Positions 1 through 8,161 of a stretch of 64,000 nucleotides of DNA are shown one piece after another; positions within the stretch are counted from its first letter, which is position 1, and each line of letters starts with the position of its first letter. The stretch comes from Actinoallomurus vinaceus (lineage in GTDB: Bacteria; Actinomycetota; Actinomycetes; Streptosporangiales; Streptosporangiaceae). The notes beneath the pieces are model-generated. The model saw nothing but the letters and a program-made list of their open reading frames with translations. It made no database searches and was not told where the DNA came from. The stretch lies in NCBI RefSeq assembly GCF_039542055.1, contig NZ_BAABHK010000006.1:1-64000 (forward strand), in the 5' to 3' direction. Made by a program: the position numbers and the translations under genes.

Positions 1-82
1 CAGAGTGCGCCTCGCAAGGCGGAGGAGGGAGGCAGCCTGGTTTTGGCTGCCGACCGACGACAACGCGGCGAGGCGCGCTCTG
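1..82. repeat. Inverted-repeat (cruciform) element at window edge
   Basis: Bases 1-15 pair with 68-82 (14 of 15 positions), and an inner perfect stem pairs 31-37 with 45-51 around a T-rich loop. No coding sequence is evident. It lies downstream of the minus-strand oxygenase gene that ends at 121, so a terminator for that gene or for an unseen neighbour is the simplest reading. The left boundary is cut by the window. Confidence 0.4.
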
Positions 83-120
83 GACGCCGCGCAGCCGGAC
101 GTAGATCCACCGGGCACCCC

Positions 121-1116
121 CTAGCGGGCCGCTCGGGCCCGGCGCGGTTTCGGGGTGTCCCAGAGGCCGACGACCTTCCACACCCGCGTGCTGACGCGGT
201 TCAGCAGGCCGAGCTCGGCGGCGAGGTCGCGGACCTTGGCGACGCAGTTCTTCAGCTCCGCGGCCCAGGCGTCCGTGCGGTACGCCTCGCGGACGACCTC
301 CTTCGGGATGCCGAAGTACTTCACCATCGGACCCGGGGGAGTGAGCATGATCCGCGCCATCCGGCCGAGGACCAGGGGCGTGGCCACGGCGAGCGCCCGG
401 CGGCGGGCGGGGTGCATCGCGGGCACGCGGTGCCGCAGGTAGTGGCGGGCGAAGGAGATGTGCCGCGCCTCCTCGGCGATGTGGATCCGCATGATCGTGT
501 CCTGCAGCGGATGCAGCCCGTCGCCGTCCTTGATCGTCTTTCGCTGGACGTAGTCGATGGGGTCCTCGCCGCCCAGCACGAAGATGAAGAACAGCTCCGT
601 CGAGATCCGCGGGACGTGCGGGACGACCTGGGCGAGGAGGTCGAGGGCCTTGGGTATGCCGCGGATGGGCATCTTCGTCCGGTTGACGAACTCCTGGAAC
701 ATCATCGCGTGCTGACATTCCTCGCTCGTCTCATGCAGGACGTAGCGGAACTCCGGGGACCCGTTCGGCAGCCGGTAGGCGTAGCTCAGCAGCCCGCGCT
801 TGAGCAGGTTCTCGAACTGCAGGCCGATCTTCATCATCGTGGCCACGCGCCACAGGCCGATCCGGGACTGCACGCCCGGGGGCTGCGAGCGGTACCACTC
901 CGTACGGCCGAGCGGGTCGACCGGCGGCAGGATCCAGCGGGGATCGTCGGGATCGACCGCGAAGTCCGGGTCGCCCCAGGGGATGTCGGCGTAGGCGTCC
1001 CAGTGCTTGTCGACCGACGCCTTCGACAGGCGCTCGATCACACTGGTGTAGGCCGCGCGGTCCGAGGCCGTCGCGTGGATCTCCTCGTCCAACGTCTTGC
1101 TCGGGGGATTGGGCAT
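121..1116 (-). CDS. AurF-like diiron oxygenase
   Basis: 331-residue protein resembling the p-aminobenzoate N-oxygenase (AurF, PF11583) family of ferritin-like diiron enzymes. Two metal-binding ExxxH helices are visible: EECQH at about residues 132-136 and EEARH at about 215-219, with another acidic residue near 102 in a helix FENLL. The family oxidises amino groups or carries out other O2-dependent chemistry; the substrate here is unknown. It is the second gene of a two-gene unit, starting about 10 bases after the TetR gene on the same strand, so the regulator very likely controls it. The start ATG follows a purine-rich GAGGGAG. Cytoplasmic: no signal peptide. Confidence 0.8.
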   Translation of the reverse strand: MPNPPSKTLDEEIHATASDRAAYTSVIERLSKASVDKHWDAYADIPWGDPDFAVDPDDPRWILPPVDPLGRTEWYRSQPPGVQSRIGLWRVATMMKIGLQFENLLKRGLLSYAYRLPNGSPEFRYVLHETSEECQHAMMFQEFVNRTKMPIRGIPKALDLLAQVVPHVPRISTELFFIFVLGGEDPIDYVQRKTIKDGDGLHPLQDTIMRIHIAEEARHISFARHYLRHRVPAMHPARRRALAVATPLVLGRMARIMLTPPGPMVKYFGIPKEVVREAYRTDAWAAELKNCVAKVRDLAAELGLLNRVSTRVWKVVGLWDTPKPRRARAAR

Positions 1117-1126
1117 GACTCCTCCC

Positions 1127-1762
1127 TCAGGGGATGAGCAGGCGGGCCAGGCTCTTGACCTGTGTCAGCACCGCCGCCTGGTGGCCGTTGGCGTCGTCGT
1201 CGAGGGAGTTCTGCAGCGTCAGCCCGACGAACATGGCGAACACGGTCCGGATGAGCGTCCCGGCGGTCCCCTCGTCCACCGACTCCGGGAAGAGCCGCTG
1301 GAACTCCTCGAGGATGACCTGGATGATCCGCTCGTTGATGCCGATGCTCAGCTCGCGCAGCGTCTCGTCCGTGCGGGCCGCCATCGCCAGCTCCATGAGG
1401 GCCAGCGCGGGCGCCTGCCGGAAGATCTCCCACAGCAGGTCCAGCGCGCCCTCGACGTTGCGGCGCTCTGCCGGCAACGCGGCGAACGCCCGCTCGAAGG
1501 CGAGCCGCTGGCGCTCCAGCAGGTGCTCGAGCGCGGCCGCGACCAGCAGCATCTTCGTGGGGTAGTGGTGCTGCTGCGCGCCCCGGGAGACGCCGGCGCG
1601 GCGGGCCACCTCGGTCGTCGAGGTGCTCGACCAGCCCAGCTCGGCGAGGCACTCCACCGTCGCGTCGAGCAGGCGGGCCTGGGTCTCCGCACGCCGCTCC
1701 TCCTGCGTACGGGGAGCGCGGCGCGGCACCCGGCCGTGACGTCGGCGGCTGGTCACTGACAT
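1127..1762 (-). CDS. TetR family transcriptional regulator
   Basis: About 211 residues. An N-terminal helix-turn-helix is visible (ARRAGVSRGAQQHHYPTK, recognition helix of the TetR type) after a basic leader; the C-terminal half is the usual ligand-binding helical domain. It precedes the AurF-like gene in the same direction, and a 30-base palindrome lies over its promoter (1782-1811), so autoregulation plus control of the oxygenase is likely. Start choice: an upstream ATG at 1789 is in frame but lies inside the operator; ATG at 1762 or GTG at 1756 (seven bases after GAGG) are more likely. Confidence 0.85.
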   Translation of the reverse strand: MSVTSRRRHGRVPRRAPRTQEERRAETQARLLDATVECLAELGWSSTSTTEVARRAGVSRGAQQHHYPTKMLLVAAALEHLLERQRLAFERAFAALPAERRNVEGALDLLWEIFRQAPALALMELAMAARTDETLRELSIGINERIIQVILEEFQRLFPESVDEGTAGTLIRTVFAMFVGLTLQNSLDDDANGHQAAVLTQVKSLARLLIP

Positions 1763-1781
1763 GCCTCGACGGTAGACGCCG

Positions 1782-1811
1782 ACAAACATGCAATCAAGCC
1801 TGCTTGTTTGT
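1782..1811. promoter_or_regulatory. TetR-type operator palindrome
   Basis: Left arm ACAAACATGCA and right arm TGCTTGTTTGT are inverted copies with one mismatch in 11, separated by 8 bases. It sits just upstream of the TetR gene, in an A/T-rich island, as expected for an autoregulatory operator. It could also serve a plus-strand transcript. Confidence 0.7.
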
Positions 1812-2150
1812 TGCGCCGATCACACTATTGGACCCGGCGTACAAGACCGGGCCACCCTGGACGGGCGCCGGGCGGCCCGGATCGTGGGTCAGTGGTTGCG
1901 GCGTGACGCGGCGGAGACCGCCGGGTGGCGGCCCGCGGCACGGCTCGTCCACGATCCCCGTCTCGGCGACTTCGCGGCGACCGCACCGTCCTGCGGACGA
2001 CCGCACCTGCTGTGGCGGCGCTACCACGCCGGGACCGAGGACGGCGCCCTGTTGATCAACGCGCTGCGCCGGCGGCCGGTGCTGTGCTCCGTCGTCCCGG
2101 AGGGGCCGCCGGCGTCACCGTCGGACGCTGCCCGGACCACGGGACGGTGA
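1788..2150 (+). CDS. Hypothetical small protein (doubtful)
   Basis: An open frame whose codons from about 1840 onward mostly end in G or C, the bias seen in real genes of this genome, while the first 15 codons look like promoter DNA. A genuine start would therefore be internal, but no good ribosome binding site was found. I recognise no domain. It may be a small divergent gene paired with the TetR gene, a decayed gene, or chance. Confidence 0.25.
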   Translation: MQSSLLVCCADHTIGPGVQDRATLDGRRAARIVGQWLRRDAAETAGWRPAARLVHDPRLGDFAATAPSCGRPHLLWRRYHAGTEDGALLINALRRRPVLCSVVPEGPPASPSDAARTTGR

Positions 2151-2183
2151 TCGTCGCGGGCCCTGATCCATCTCCGTGAGACG

Positions 2184-2240
2184 CCCCCGCGAGGCACCCA
2201 TGAGGCCCCCGCGAGGCACCCATGAGGCACCCGTGAGGCG
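2184..2240. repeat. 22-bp tandem repeat, 2.5 copies
   Basis: Two perfect adjacent copies of a 22-base unit beginning CCCCCGCGAGG (2184-2205 and 2206-2227), followed by a degenerate partial copy. It is intergenic, upstream of the lipoprotein hydrolase gene. The remainder of 2241-2361 shows no gene. Confidence 0.7.
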
Positions 2241-2361
2241 GCCCCGCTCCTGGTCACGTGGACGGACCGGTGGCCGAGCTGTTTCGGCCACCTTTGCCGG
2301 ATAGCGGGCGATATGATCACGCGGCCGTCGACCGGTGACGGCAGGGGAACCGGGGGAGCAC

Positions 2362-3291
2362 ATGCGGGGCGGATCCGGCGGATCGAAGATGGTGAGGGTC
2401 GCCGTGGCGGGCGCGGCGGTCGCCGGGCTGACGGCCTCGGGCTGCGGGGCGCCCGGGCGGGCCCGGGCGGCGGCGCACGAGGTCGCGTCCGGGGTGCCCA
2501 AGCGGACGGACAACCGCACCGCTCGCGTCTATCTGGTGCACGGCGTCAGCACCAAGGGCGACAACGACTGCGCCTCGACCTGGCGGGCCGCCCTCTGGTC
2601 GCTGAAGCGCGACGGCTGGAAGGGCGCCCTCTACACCGTCGGCTACTACAAGGGCGACCGGCACTGCGGGGTCTCGGTGCCCGGCCGGAGCGGCCACACC
2701 CCGAACACCTCCATCAAGGAGCTCGGCCGGACCTTCGCCTGGCTCGTCTACGACCGTGACACGCGGTACGGCCGGTCGGTCGACGTGGTCGGCCACTCGA
2801 TGGGCGGCCTGGTCGTACGGGCGGCGCTGACCGGCGTACAGAAGCACGTGAAAGGCTTCCCGTCCCGCCTGTACATCGCCAACGTCGCCACGCTCGACAG
2901 CCCGCATGCCGGGAAGCTCCACAGCGGCTGCACCTCGCTGGAGTGCAAGCAGATGCAGGGCAAGGACGGCGGCGCCCTGCTGCGCTGGCTCGGGCAGAAC
3001 CCGCAGTCCACGCAGGGCACCGACTGGACGCTGATCGGCTCGGACGCCGACACCAAGGTACCCACCTCCTCGGCCCTCGGCATGAAGGCGGGCCACAAGG
3101 TCCGTTACGCCGAAGACGAGCACCTCAGCCACGGCGGCGTCGCTCTGCGCCCCGACCCGGGCCACCCGGCCCGGCAGGGATACCACCTCTGGTACTGGAA
3201 GTCGACGCGGCCCGGGACGCACGAGACCAAGGACGGCTGGGCGCCGCTCCACATGGTCGAGCAGGCCCTGTACTACTGGCAGAAATGGTGA
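2362..3291 (+). CDS. Secreted alpha/beta hydrolase (lipase/esterase-like), probable lipoprotein
   Basis: About 309 residues. The N-terminus has basic residues, a hydrophobic stretch and a lipobox-like TASGC, suggesting export and lipid anchoring. The nucleophile elbow GHSMGG follows a buried strand (VDVVGHSMGG), and the oxyanion region YLVHGVS comes after the signal; His candidates lie near the C-terminus (DEHLSHGG). This matches the PGAP1/lipase-like branch of alpha/beta hydrolases acting on extracellular esters; the substrate is unknown. Four to six cysteines suggest disulfides in the secreted form. The ATG at 2362 follows GGGGGAG; an upstream GTG at 2335 is in frame but would bury the signal peptide. 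Confidence 0.75.
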   Translation: MRGGSGGSKMVRVAVAGAAVAGLTASGCGAPGRARAAAHEVASGVPKRTDNRTARVYLVHGVSTKGDNDCASTWRAALWSLKRDGWKGALYTVGYYKGDRHCGVSVPGRSGHTPNTSIKELGRTFAWLVYDRDTRYGRSVDVVGHSMGGLVVRAALTGVQKHVKGFPSRLYIANVATLDSPHAGKLHSGCTSLECKQMQGKDGGALLRWLGQNPQSTQGTDWTLIGSDADTKVPTSSALGMKAGHKVRYAEDEHLSHGGVALRPDPGHPARQGYHLWYWKSTRPGTHETKDGWAPLHMVEQALYYWQKW

Positions 3292-3594
3292 CCGGCGGGG
3301 TCGTCGGAGTCGGCCGCGCCGTTGCGCACGGCACTGTACGAGGGCGTGGCGCGCATGCGCCGAAGCGAGGCCGTCGCACGCCGAAATTCGTCTGAAGTTG
3401 ACAGCCGCGCACCGGCGGGTGCCCTGCGGGAGACTCCTGACCGGCGGTCGCCGAGGCCGTCGAAGTCCGCTTCGAACGCTTGCTTGGCAGAGTTTGCCGC
3501 CAACGCCCCGAAGTCGGAGGGGCTGACGAACCGGGTCGGAAACACCGAGGGGTTAAATTGCGGCGAGCATGATCAATGATCTTGTGGAGGTCCG
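3292..3594. other. Intergenic region, no gene seen
   Basis: About 300 bases between the hydrolase and the subtilisin gene. The last 100 bases are relatively A/T-rich (around 3545-3585), consistent with the promoter of the protease. No convincing coding frame or RNA gene. Confidence 0.5.
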
Positions 3595-6045
3595 GTGGGA
3601 AGACCCCCCGCGTTCCGTGCCCTGTTCACAGCCCTCATCCTCCTGACCCTCTCCGCCACCGCGATCCCGGCGGGAGCGGATGCCCGCAAGCCGGTGCCGG
3701 CGGGCAACGGCGCCCGCAACCGGTTCAACGCGGCTCCGCCGGCCGCGAAGCGCCGGCCGGCGGCCAAGCCCCGCCTTACCGACGCGAAGAAGCCCCTGGC
3801 CCAGCGGACCGGATTCGTGCCCGCCGCGGCAGGCAAGGGCGTGACCGGCCAGTACATCGTCACCCTCCGCCCGACGGCCGACCTTCAGAAGAGAGGCCGC
3901 GCGCCGATGGCCGGCGACCTCGCCGCGCGCTATCACGGCAAGGTCGGCCACGTCTACCAGGGCGTCTCCGGGTTCGACGTCCGGATGACCGACGCCCAGG
4001 CCCGTCTCCTCGCCCAGGACCCGGCGGTGGAACGGGTGGAGCAGAACCAGAAGGCGGCACTGGAGGACGACACCTACACGGTGCAGAACCCGCTCAACTG
4101 GGGTCTGGACCGCATCGACCAGCGGGACCGGCCGCTGAGCTACAGCTACTCCTTCGCGACCGACGGCAACACCCGGAAGATCTACGTCATCGACTCGGGG
4201 ATCGCCAGGGCTCACAAGGAGTTCCAGTTCGGTACCTCGTCACGGGTCACCTTCGGCACCAACACCACCGGCGACGGCAAGGACACCGACTGCAACGGCC
4301 ACGGCACCGCGGTGGCGAGCGTCGCCGCCGGCAACAACGTCGGCGCGGCGGAGGCCGCCGCCATCGTCGACGTGAAGGTCGTCGGCTGCGCGGACGACAG
4401 CGGGTCGACCCTCACGCTGATGCGCGGGGTCGACTGGGTGACCCAGAACGCCCCCAAGGGGTCGTACGTCAACATGAGCGTCACCGTGCCGCGCAGCTCG
4501 GAACTCGACGACGCCGTCTCCGCCTCGATCGCCAAGGGGATCACCTACGTGGTGGCGGCGGGCAACCAGGACGAGGACGCGTGCAACCGTTCGCCGGCGG
4601 CCACCCCCGGGACCATCACGGTGGGCGCGAGCACCAGGAACGACGCCCGCGTCACGGGCACCAACGTCGGTGGCTGCATCAACCTCTTCGCCCCCGGCGA
4701 GAACATGCTCGTCGCCGACTACGAGAACCTCTCCGGATACACCAGCAAGAGCGGCACCTCCTTCGCCGCACCGCTGGTCACCGGCGCGGCGGCGTTGACG
4801 CCCGCCGGGCTCAGCCCGGCCGACGTCCGCGGCAAGCTGATCGCCGACGCCAGCGAGGACCGGCTGACCGACATCGGCGCGGGCTCCCCCAACCAGCTTC
4901 TCTACATGGGCGCGGAAAGCCGCAAGACGTGCACGCTGACCACCAAGAAGGTCACGTCGGTCGAGCGCGACACCGCCCACACGAACATGTTCTACAACTA
5001 CGCCCACCAGAACGACGGATGGACCGGCGGAGACGGCACCTACTCCCTCGGCGGGCTGTACGGCCACGGCCGCCTGTGGATCTTCTCCGACACCTTCTTC
5101 CCGCCGGTCAACAGCGACGACACCCGGCCGCGCAGCGCGCCCATGATCAACAACTCCATCGTCGAGGAGACCAGCAGCGGCCTCACCACGCACTATCAGG
5201 GCACGAAGGCCGCCCCGGTGCCCAACATGCCCCCGGCGGAGTCCGACACCTGGTTCTGGGCCGGGGCGCCGCACAACAGCAAGGGCGACCTCCAGATCAT
5301 CTACCAGAAGTACCGCCGGTTCGGCAGCGGCCAGTGGGACTGGGGCTGGGACAGCAACGTCCTCGCCGATTTCAAGAACGACAACCTCACCGCGCCGATC
5401 TGGCTGAAGCGCATGCCCTCCGAGCACGGCATCGCCTGGGGTACCTCGATCAGGGAGACCGAGGACGTCAACGAGCCGTACACGTACATCTACGGCGTCG
5501 AAGACGTCCACACGGGGCCCGTGGACGACCCGACCGGCGTCTACAAGTACCTGCACATCGCCCGTGTCCCAGGCCGTGACCTGTCGGACACCGGCAGCTG
5601 GCAGTACCTCGACGAGCACGGGGACTGGATGCCCTCCGAGGAGTGGTCGGCCCGGCAGATGATCGCCGGTACCGGCAACTACCTGCCGGTGAGCAACGAG
5701 TTCAGCGTCTCCACGCTGGATGAGGACTACCTCGTGACGCAGGACAGCAGCGAGGCGTTCAGCGGCAAGATCATGCTCTACAGCGGGTGTTCGCCGAGCG
5801 GCCCGTTCGGGGCACCGACCCAGCTGTGGACCACCACCGAAGGCGGCCCGTGGGGTGACTACGGCAACGGCAACGTCTTCACCTACAACGCCAAGTCGCA
5901 CGACTCCCTGTCCAGCGGCGCCTTCCGCTTCGGCGCCACCCTGACGATCTCCTACAACATCAACAGCATGAATCCCGACGACCTCTACGCCGACATCAAG
6001 CTCTACCAACCTCGGTTCATCAAGGTCGAGGTCTCGGATCCCTGA
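3595..6045 (+). CDS. Secreted subtilisin-like serine protease fused to a C-terminal beta-propeller-like domain
   Basis: 816 residues: signal peptide (about 1-30), inhibitor I9-type propeptide (about 85-150, with GQYIVTLRP), then an S8 peptidase domain with the catalytic triad Asp200 (YVIDSG), His236 (GHGTAVAS) and Ser389 (SGTSFAAP), and the oxyanion Asn in AAGNQ near 324. From about 445 to the end is a separate domain with GWTGGDGTYSL and WIFSDTFF, the signature of DUF4185/DUF5005-like five-bladed propellers related to glycoside hydrolases. The protein is therefore roughly twice the usual length of a subtilase. GTG start after GGAGG. A perfect hairpin terminator follows. Likely an extracellular protease, with the propeller giving glycan binding or a second activity (inference). 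Confidence 0.88.
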   Translation: MGRPPAFRALFTALILLTLSATAIPAGADARKPVPAGNGARNRFNAAPPAAKRRPAAKPRLTDAKKPLAQRTGFVPAAAGKGVTGQYIVTLRPTADLQKRGRAPMAGDLAARYHGKVGHVYQGVSGFDVRMTDAQARLLAQDPAVERVEQNQKAALEDDTYTVQNPLNWGLDRIDQRDRPLSYSYSFATDGNTRKIYVIDSGIARAHKEFQFGTSSRVTFGTNTTGDGKDTDCNGHGTAVASVAAGNNVGAAEAAAIVDVKVVGCADDSGSTLTLMRGVDWVTQNAPKGSYVNMSVTVPRSSELDDAVSASIAKGITYVVAAGNQDEDACNRSPAATPGTITVGASTRNDARVTGTNVGGCINLFAPGENMLVADYENLSGYTSKSGTSFAAPLVTGAAALTPAGLSPADVRGKLIADASEDRLTDIGAGSPNQLLYMGAESRKTCTLTTKKVTSVERDTAHTNMFYNYAHQNDGWTGGDGTYSLGGLYGHGRLWIFSDTFFPPVNSDDTRPRSAPMINNSIVEETSSGLTTHYQGTKAAPVPNMPPAESDTWFWAGAPHNSKGDLQIIYQKYRRFGSGQWDWGWDSNVLADFKNDNLTAPIWLKRMPSEHGIAWGTSIRETEDVNEPYTYIYGVEDVHTGPVDDPTGVYKYLHIARVPGRDLSDTGSWQYLDEHGDWMPSEEWSARQMIAGTGNYLPVSNEFSVSTLDEDYLVTQDSSEAFSGKIMLYSGCSPSGPFGAPTQLWTTTEGGPWGDYGNGNVFTYNAKSHDSLSSGAFRFGATLTISYNINSMNPDDLYADIKLYQPRFIKVEVSDP

Positions 6046-6058
6046 CCGGAGCCGCCGT

Positions 6059-6089
6059 GTGCCGCCCGGGGACGGTGCCCGGGCGGCAC
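6059..6089 (+). terminator. Hairpin terminator
   Basis: Perfect 12-bp arms (6059-6070 and 6078-6089) around a 7-base loop, 13 bases after the protease stop codon; no T tract, as is common in high-GC actinobacteria. Confidence 0.75.
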
Positions 6090-6146
6090 GGGCGCGGCCC
6101 GGTAATCCCCACGACGGCCGCGGGGGCGCCCCGTTAGGGTGTCCCC

Positions 6147-7358
6147 ATGCAGGTCAGCCAGTCGGACAAGCTCGCCAACGTCCTCTACGACATCCGAGGA
6201 CCGGTTCTCAAGCGCGCCATGGAGCTGGAGGCACAGGGGAACCGGATCCTCAAGCTGCACATCGGCAACCCCGCGCCGTTCGGCTTCGAGGCTCCGGACG
6301 AGATCCTCCAGGACGTCATCCGCAACCTGCCGGTCGCACACGGCTACAGCGATTCCAAGGGCATCCTGTCCGCTCGCCGGTCCGTCGTGCAGCACTACGA
6401 GCAGCAGGGGTTCACCGGGCTCGACGTCGAGGACGTCTACCTCGGCAACGGCGTGTCCGAGCTGATCGTCATGGCCCTCCAGGCCCTGCTGAACAACGGC
6501 GACGAGGTGCTGATCCCGGCGCCGGACTACCCGCTGTGGACCGCCGCGGTGTCCCTCGGCGGCGGCACGCCGGTGCATTACCTCTGCGACGAGGCGCAGG
6601 GCTGGATGCCCGACCTCGCGGACCTCGAGGCCAAGATCACCCCGGCCACGAAGGCCATCGTGATCATCAACCCGAACAACCCGACCGGCGCGGTGTACTC
6701 CCGCGAGATGCTGCAGGGCGTGGCCGAGCTGGCCCGGCGGCGCGGCCTGCTGATCCTCGCGGACGAGATCTACGACCGGATCCTGTACGACGGCGCCGAG
6801 CACGTCTCGATCGCGCCGCTCGCCCCGGACGTGCTGTCCCTGACCTTCTCCGGCCTGTCGAAGGCCTACCGCGTCTGTGGCTTCCGTTCCGGCTGGATGG
6901 TGGTGCACGGGCCGACGGAGCACGCGGAGTCCTACATCGAGGGTCTCGACATGCTCGCCAACATGCGGCTGTGCCCCAACGTGCCGGGCCAGCACGCCAT
7001 CCAGGCGGCGCTCGGCGGGCACCAGAGCATCAACGACCTCATCCTTCCCGGCGGCCGCCTCCGCGAGCAGCGCGACCGCGCCTGGCGGCTCCTCAACGAG
7101 ATCCCCGGCGTCAGCTGCGCCAAGCCGTCCGGTGCGCTGTACGTCTTCCCGCGCCTCGACCCGGAGGTCTATCCCATCGAGGACGACCGGCGGTTCGTGC
7201 TGGAGCTCCTGGACGAGCAGCAGATCCTCGTCGTCCAGGGCACCGGGTTCAACTGGCCGTCGACCGACCACCTCCGGATCGTCACGCTCCAGCACGCCGA
7301 CGACATTGAAGAGGCGATCGGCAGGCTGGGAGAGTTCTTGGCCGCCCGCCGCGCCTGA
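6147..7358 (+). CDS. Class I/II aminotransferase (alanine transaminase AlaA-like)
   Basis: 403-residue PLP-dependent fold-type I aminotransferase. The PLP-binding lysine is Lys239 in SGLSKAYRVCGFRSGW; NPNNPTGA (about 175-182) and ADEIYDRI (about 205-212) supply the cofactor-contacting Asn and Asp. Sequence style matches bacterial AlaA / mycobacterial AspC-like enzymes that transaminate pyruvate/glutamate; substrate specificity cannot be proven from sequence. Length is normal. ATG start preceded by TAGGGTG. Single-gene unit ending in a hairpin. Confidence 0.88.
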   Translation: MQVSQSDKLANVLYDIRGPVLKRAMELEAQGNRILKLHIGNPAPFGFEAPDEILQDVIRNLPVAHGYSDSKGILSARRSVVQHYEQQGFTGLDVEDVYLGNGVSELIVMALQALLNNGDEVLIPAPDYPLWTAAVSLGGGTPVHYLCDEAQGWMPDLADLEAKITPATKAIVIINPNNPTGAVYSREMLQGVAELARRRGLLILADEIYDRILYDGAEHVSIAPLAPDVLSLTFSGLSKAYRVCGFRSGWMVVHGPTEHAESYIEGLDMLANMRLCPNVPGQHAIQAALGGHQSINDLILPGGRLREQRDRAWRLLNEIPGVSCAKPSGALYVFPRLDPEVYPIEDDRRFVLELLDEQQILVVQGTGFNWPSTDHLRIVTLQHADDIEEAIGRLGEFLAARRA

Positions 7359-7409
7359 CCCGTGCGCAGGGCGATCCCCGGCCGAGCGCCGCAGCCGGGC
7401 CCGCGCCTC

Positions 7410-7444
7410 GCCCGCCGCGGCCCGTACGCGGAACCGCGGCGGGC
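7410..7444 (+). terminator. Hairpin terminator
   Basis: Perfect 11-bp arms 7410-7420 and 7434-7444 around a 13-base loop, downstream of the aminotransferase. Confidence 0.6.
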
Positions 7445-7527
7445 GGCGGGCTCACCGGGGGATGGCGAACGGGCCCACGGCGGCGGGTCGCGCCGAGCGC
7501 TTACAGTGTTCGATGGAGGTCGACCAG

Positions 7528-7887
7528 ATGAGTGTACGACGCGGATCGAACACCGAGCCGTCCGAGCCGTCCGCGCGGGCCCGTGGGCTGACGCACCGGC
7601 ATCCCTCCGAGGTGCCGCTGCAGGACGCCCTGGACGCGGTCGCCGACCCCGTCCGCCGCGCGATCCTGCGCGAACTCGCCGGGCAGCCGGACTGGACCCG
7701 CGCCTGCGGCACCTTCGACCTGCCGGTGTCGAAGGCGACCCGAAGCCACCACTTCGCGGTGCTCCGCGACGCCGGGCTGATCGAGCAGCGCGACGAAGGG
7801 CCGCGCCGGTTCAACCGGCTGCGGCGCACGGAGTTCGACGAGGCGTTCCCCGGTCTCCTCACCCTGGTCCTGGCCGAGCATCCCTGA
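7528..7887 (+). CDS. ArsR-family (winged helix) regulator
   Basis: 119 residues. Winged-helix core: ALDAVADPVRRAILREL, then LPVSKATRSHHFAVLRDAGLI, the typical ArsR/HTH_20 recognition helix and following wing. No metal-binding Cys cluster of the classical ArsR type is seen, so it probably senses something other than arsenic. ATG at 7528 lies 7 bases after GGAGGT; an earlier in-frame ATG at 7513 contains that ribosome binding site and is rejected. It stands alone, followed by an intergenic repeat array. Confidence 0.85.
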   Translation: MSVRRGSNTEPSEPSARARGLTHRHPSEVPLQDALDAVADPVRRAILRELAGQPDWTRACGTFDLPVSKATRSHHFAVLRDAGLIEQRDEGPRRFNRLRRTEFDEAFPGLLTLVLAEHP

Positions 7888-7917
7888 CGGCGACGCCCAG
7901 GGAAGGCGCTTCTCCGG

Positions 7918-8140
7918 CGGCGAACGGTCCGTGTCGCCCGGACGCATCTGACGGCGGCGCCTGGGAAGGTGCGGCCCCGCCGGCGAACGGTCCGTGTCGC
8001 CTGGGAGGGCGCGGCTCCGGCGGCGAACGGTCCGTGTCGCCTGGGAGGGCGCGGCCAGGGCGGGGAACGGTCCGTGTCATCTGGGCGCACCTGACGGCGG
8101 CGCCTGGGGAAAGCGTGGCTGTGGCGGCGAACGGTCCGCG
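7918..8140. repeat. Intergenic repeat array (five copies of a GAACGGTCCGTGTC core)
   Basis: The 14-base core GAACGGTCCGTGTC occurs at 7922, 7984, 8024 and 8064, with a variant at 8129. Three copies have an exact 40-base period and share GGCGGC before and CCTGGGAGGGCGCGGC after the core. The first and last intervals (62 and 65 bases) each carry the same extra block CTGACGGCGGCGCCTGGG. The core contains the palindromic ACGG-T-CCGT. The array separates the ArsR regulator from the helicase and occupies most of 7888-8161. Confidence 0.85.
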
Positions 8141-8161
8141 TCGACCGGTAGCGTTGAGCGG

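Noticed and set aside
1..82. SRP RNA or tRNA gene
   Set aside because: The GGAAGGAAGCAGCC-type SRP signature and any TpsiC-like GGTTCGA loop are missing; only a simple stem structure is present. No tRNA or rRNA gene was recognised anywhere in the window.
7528..7887. Arsenic-responsive ArsR assignment
   Set aside because: The metal-binding Cys motif is absent and no ars genes adjoin; only the fold family is supported.
7918..8140. CRISPR array
   Set aside because: Copies are few, irregularly spaced, and the spacers themselves are repeated; no cas genes. The same applies to 15759-15850.
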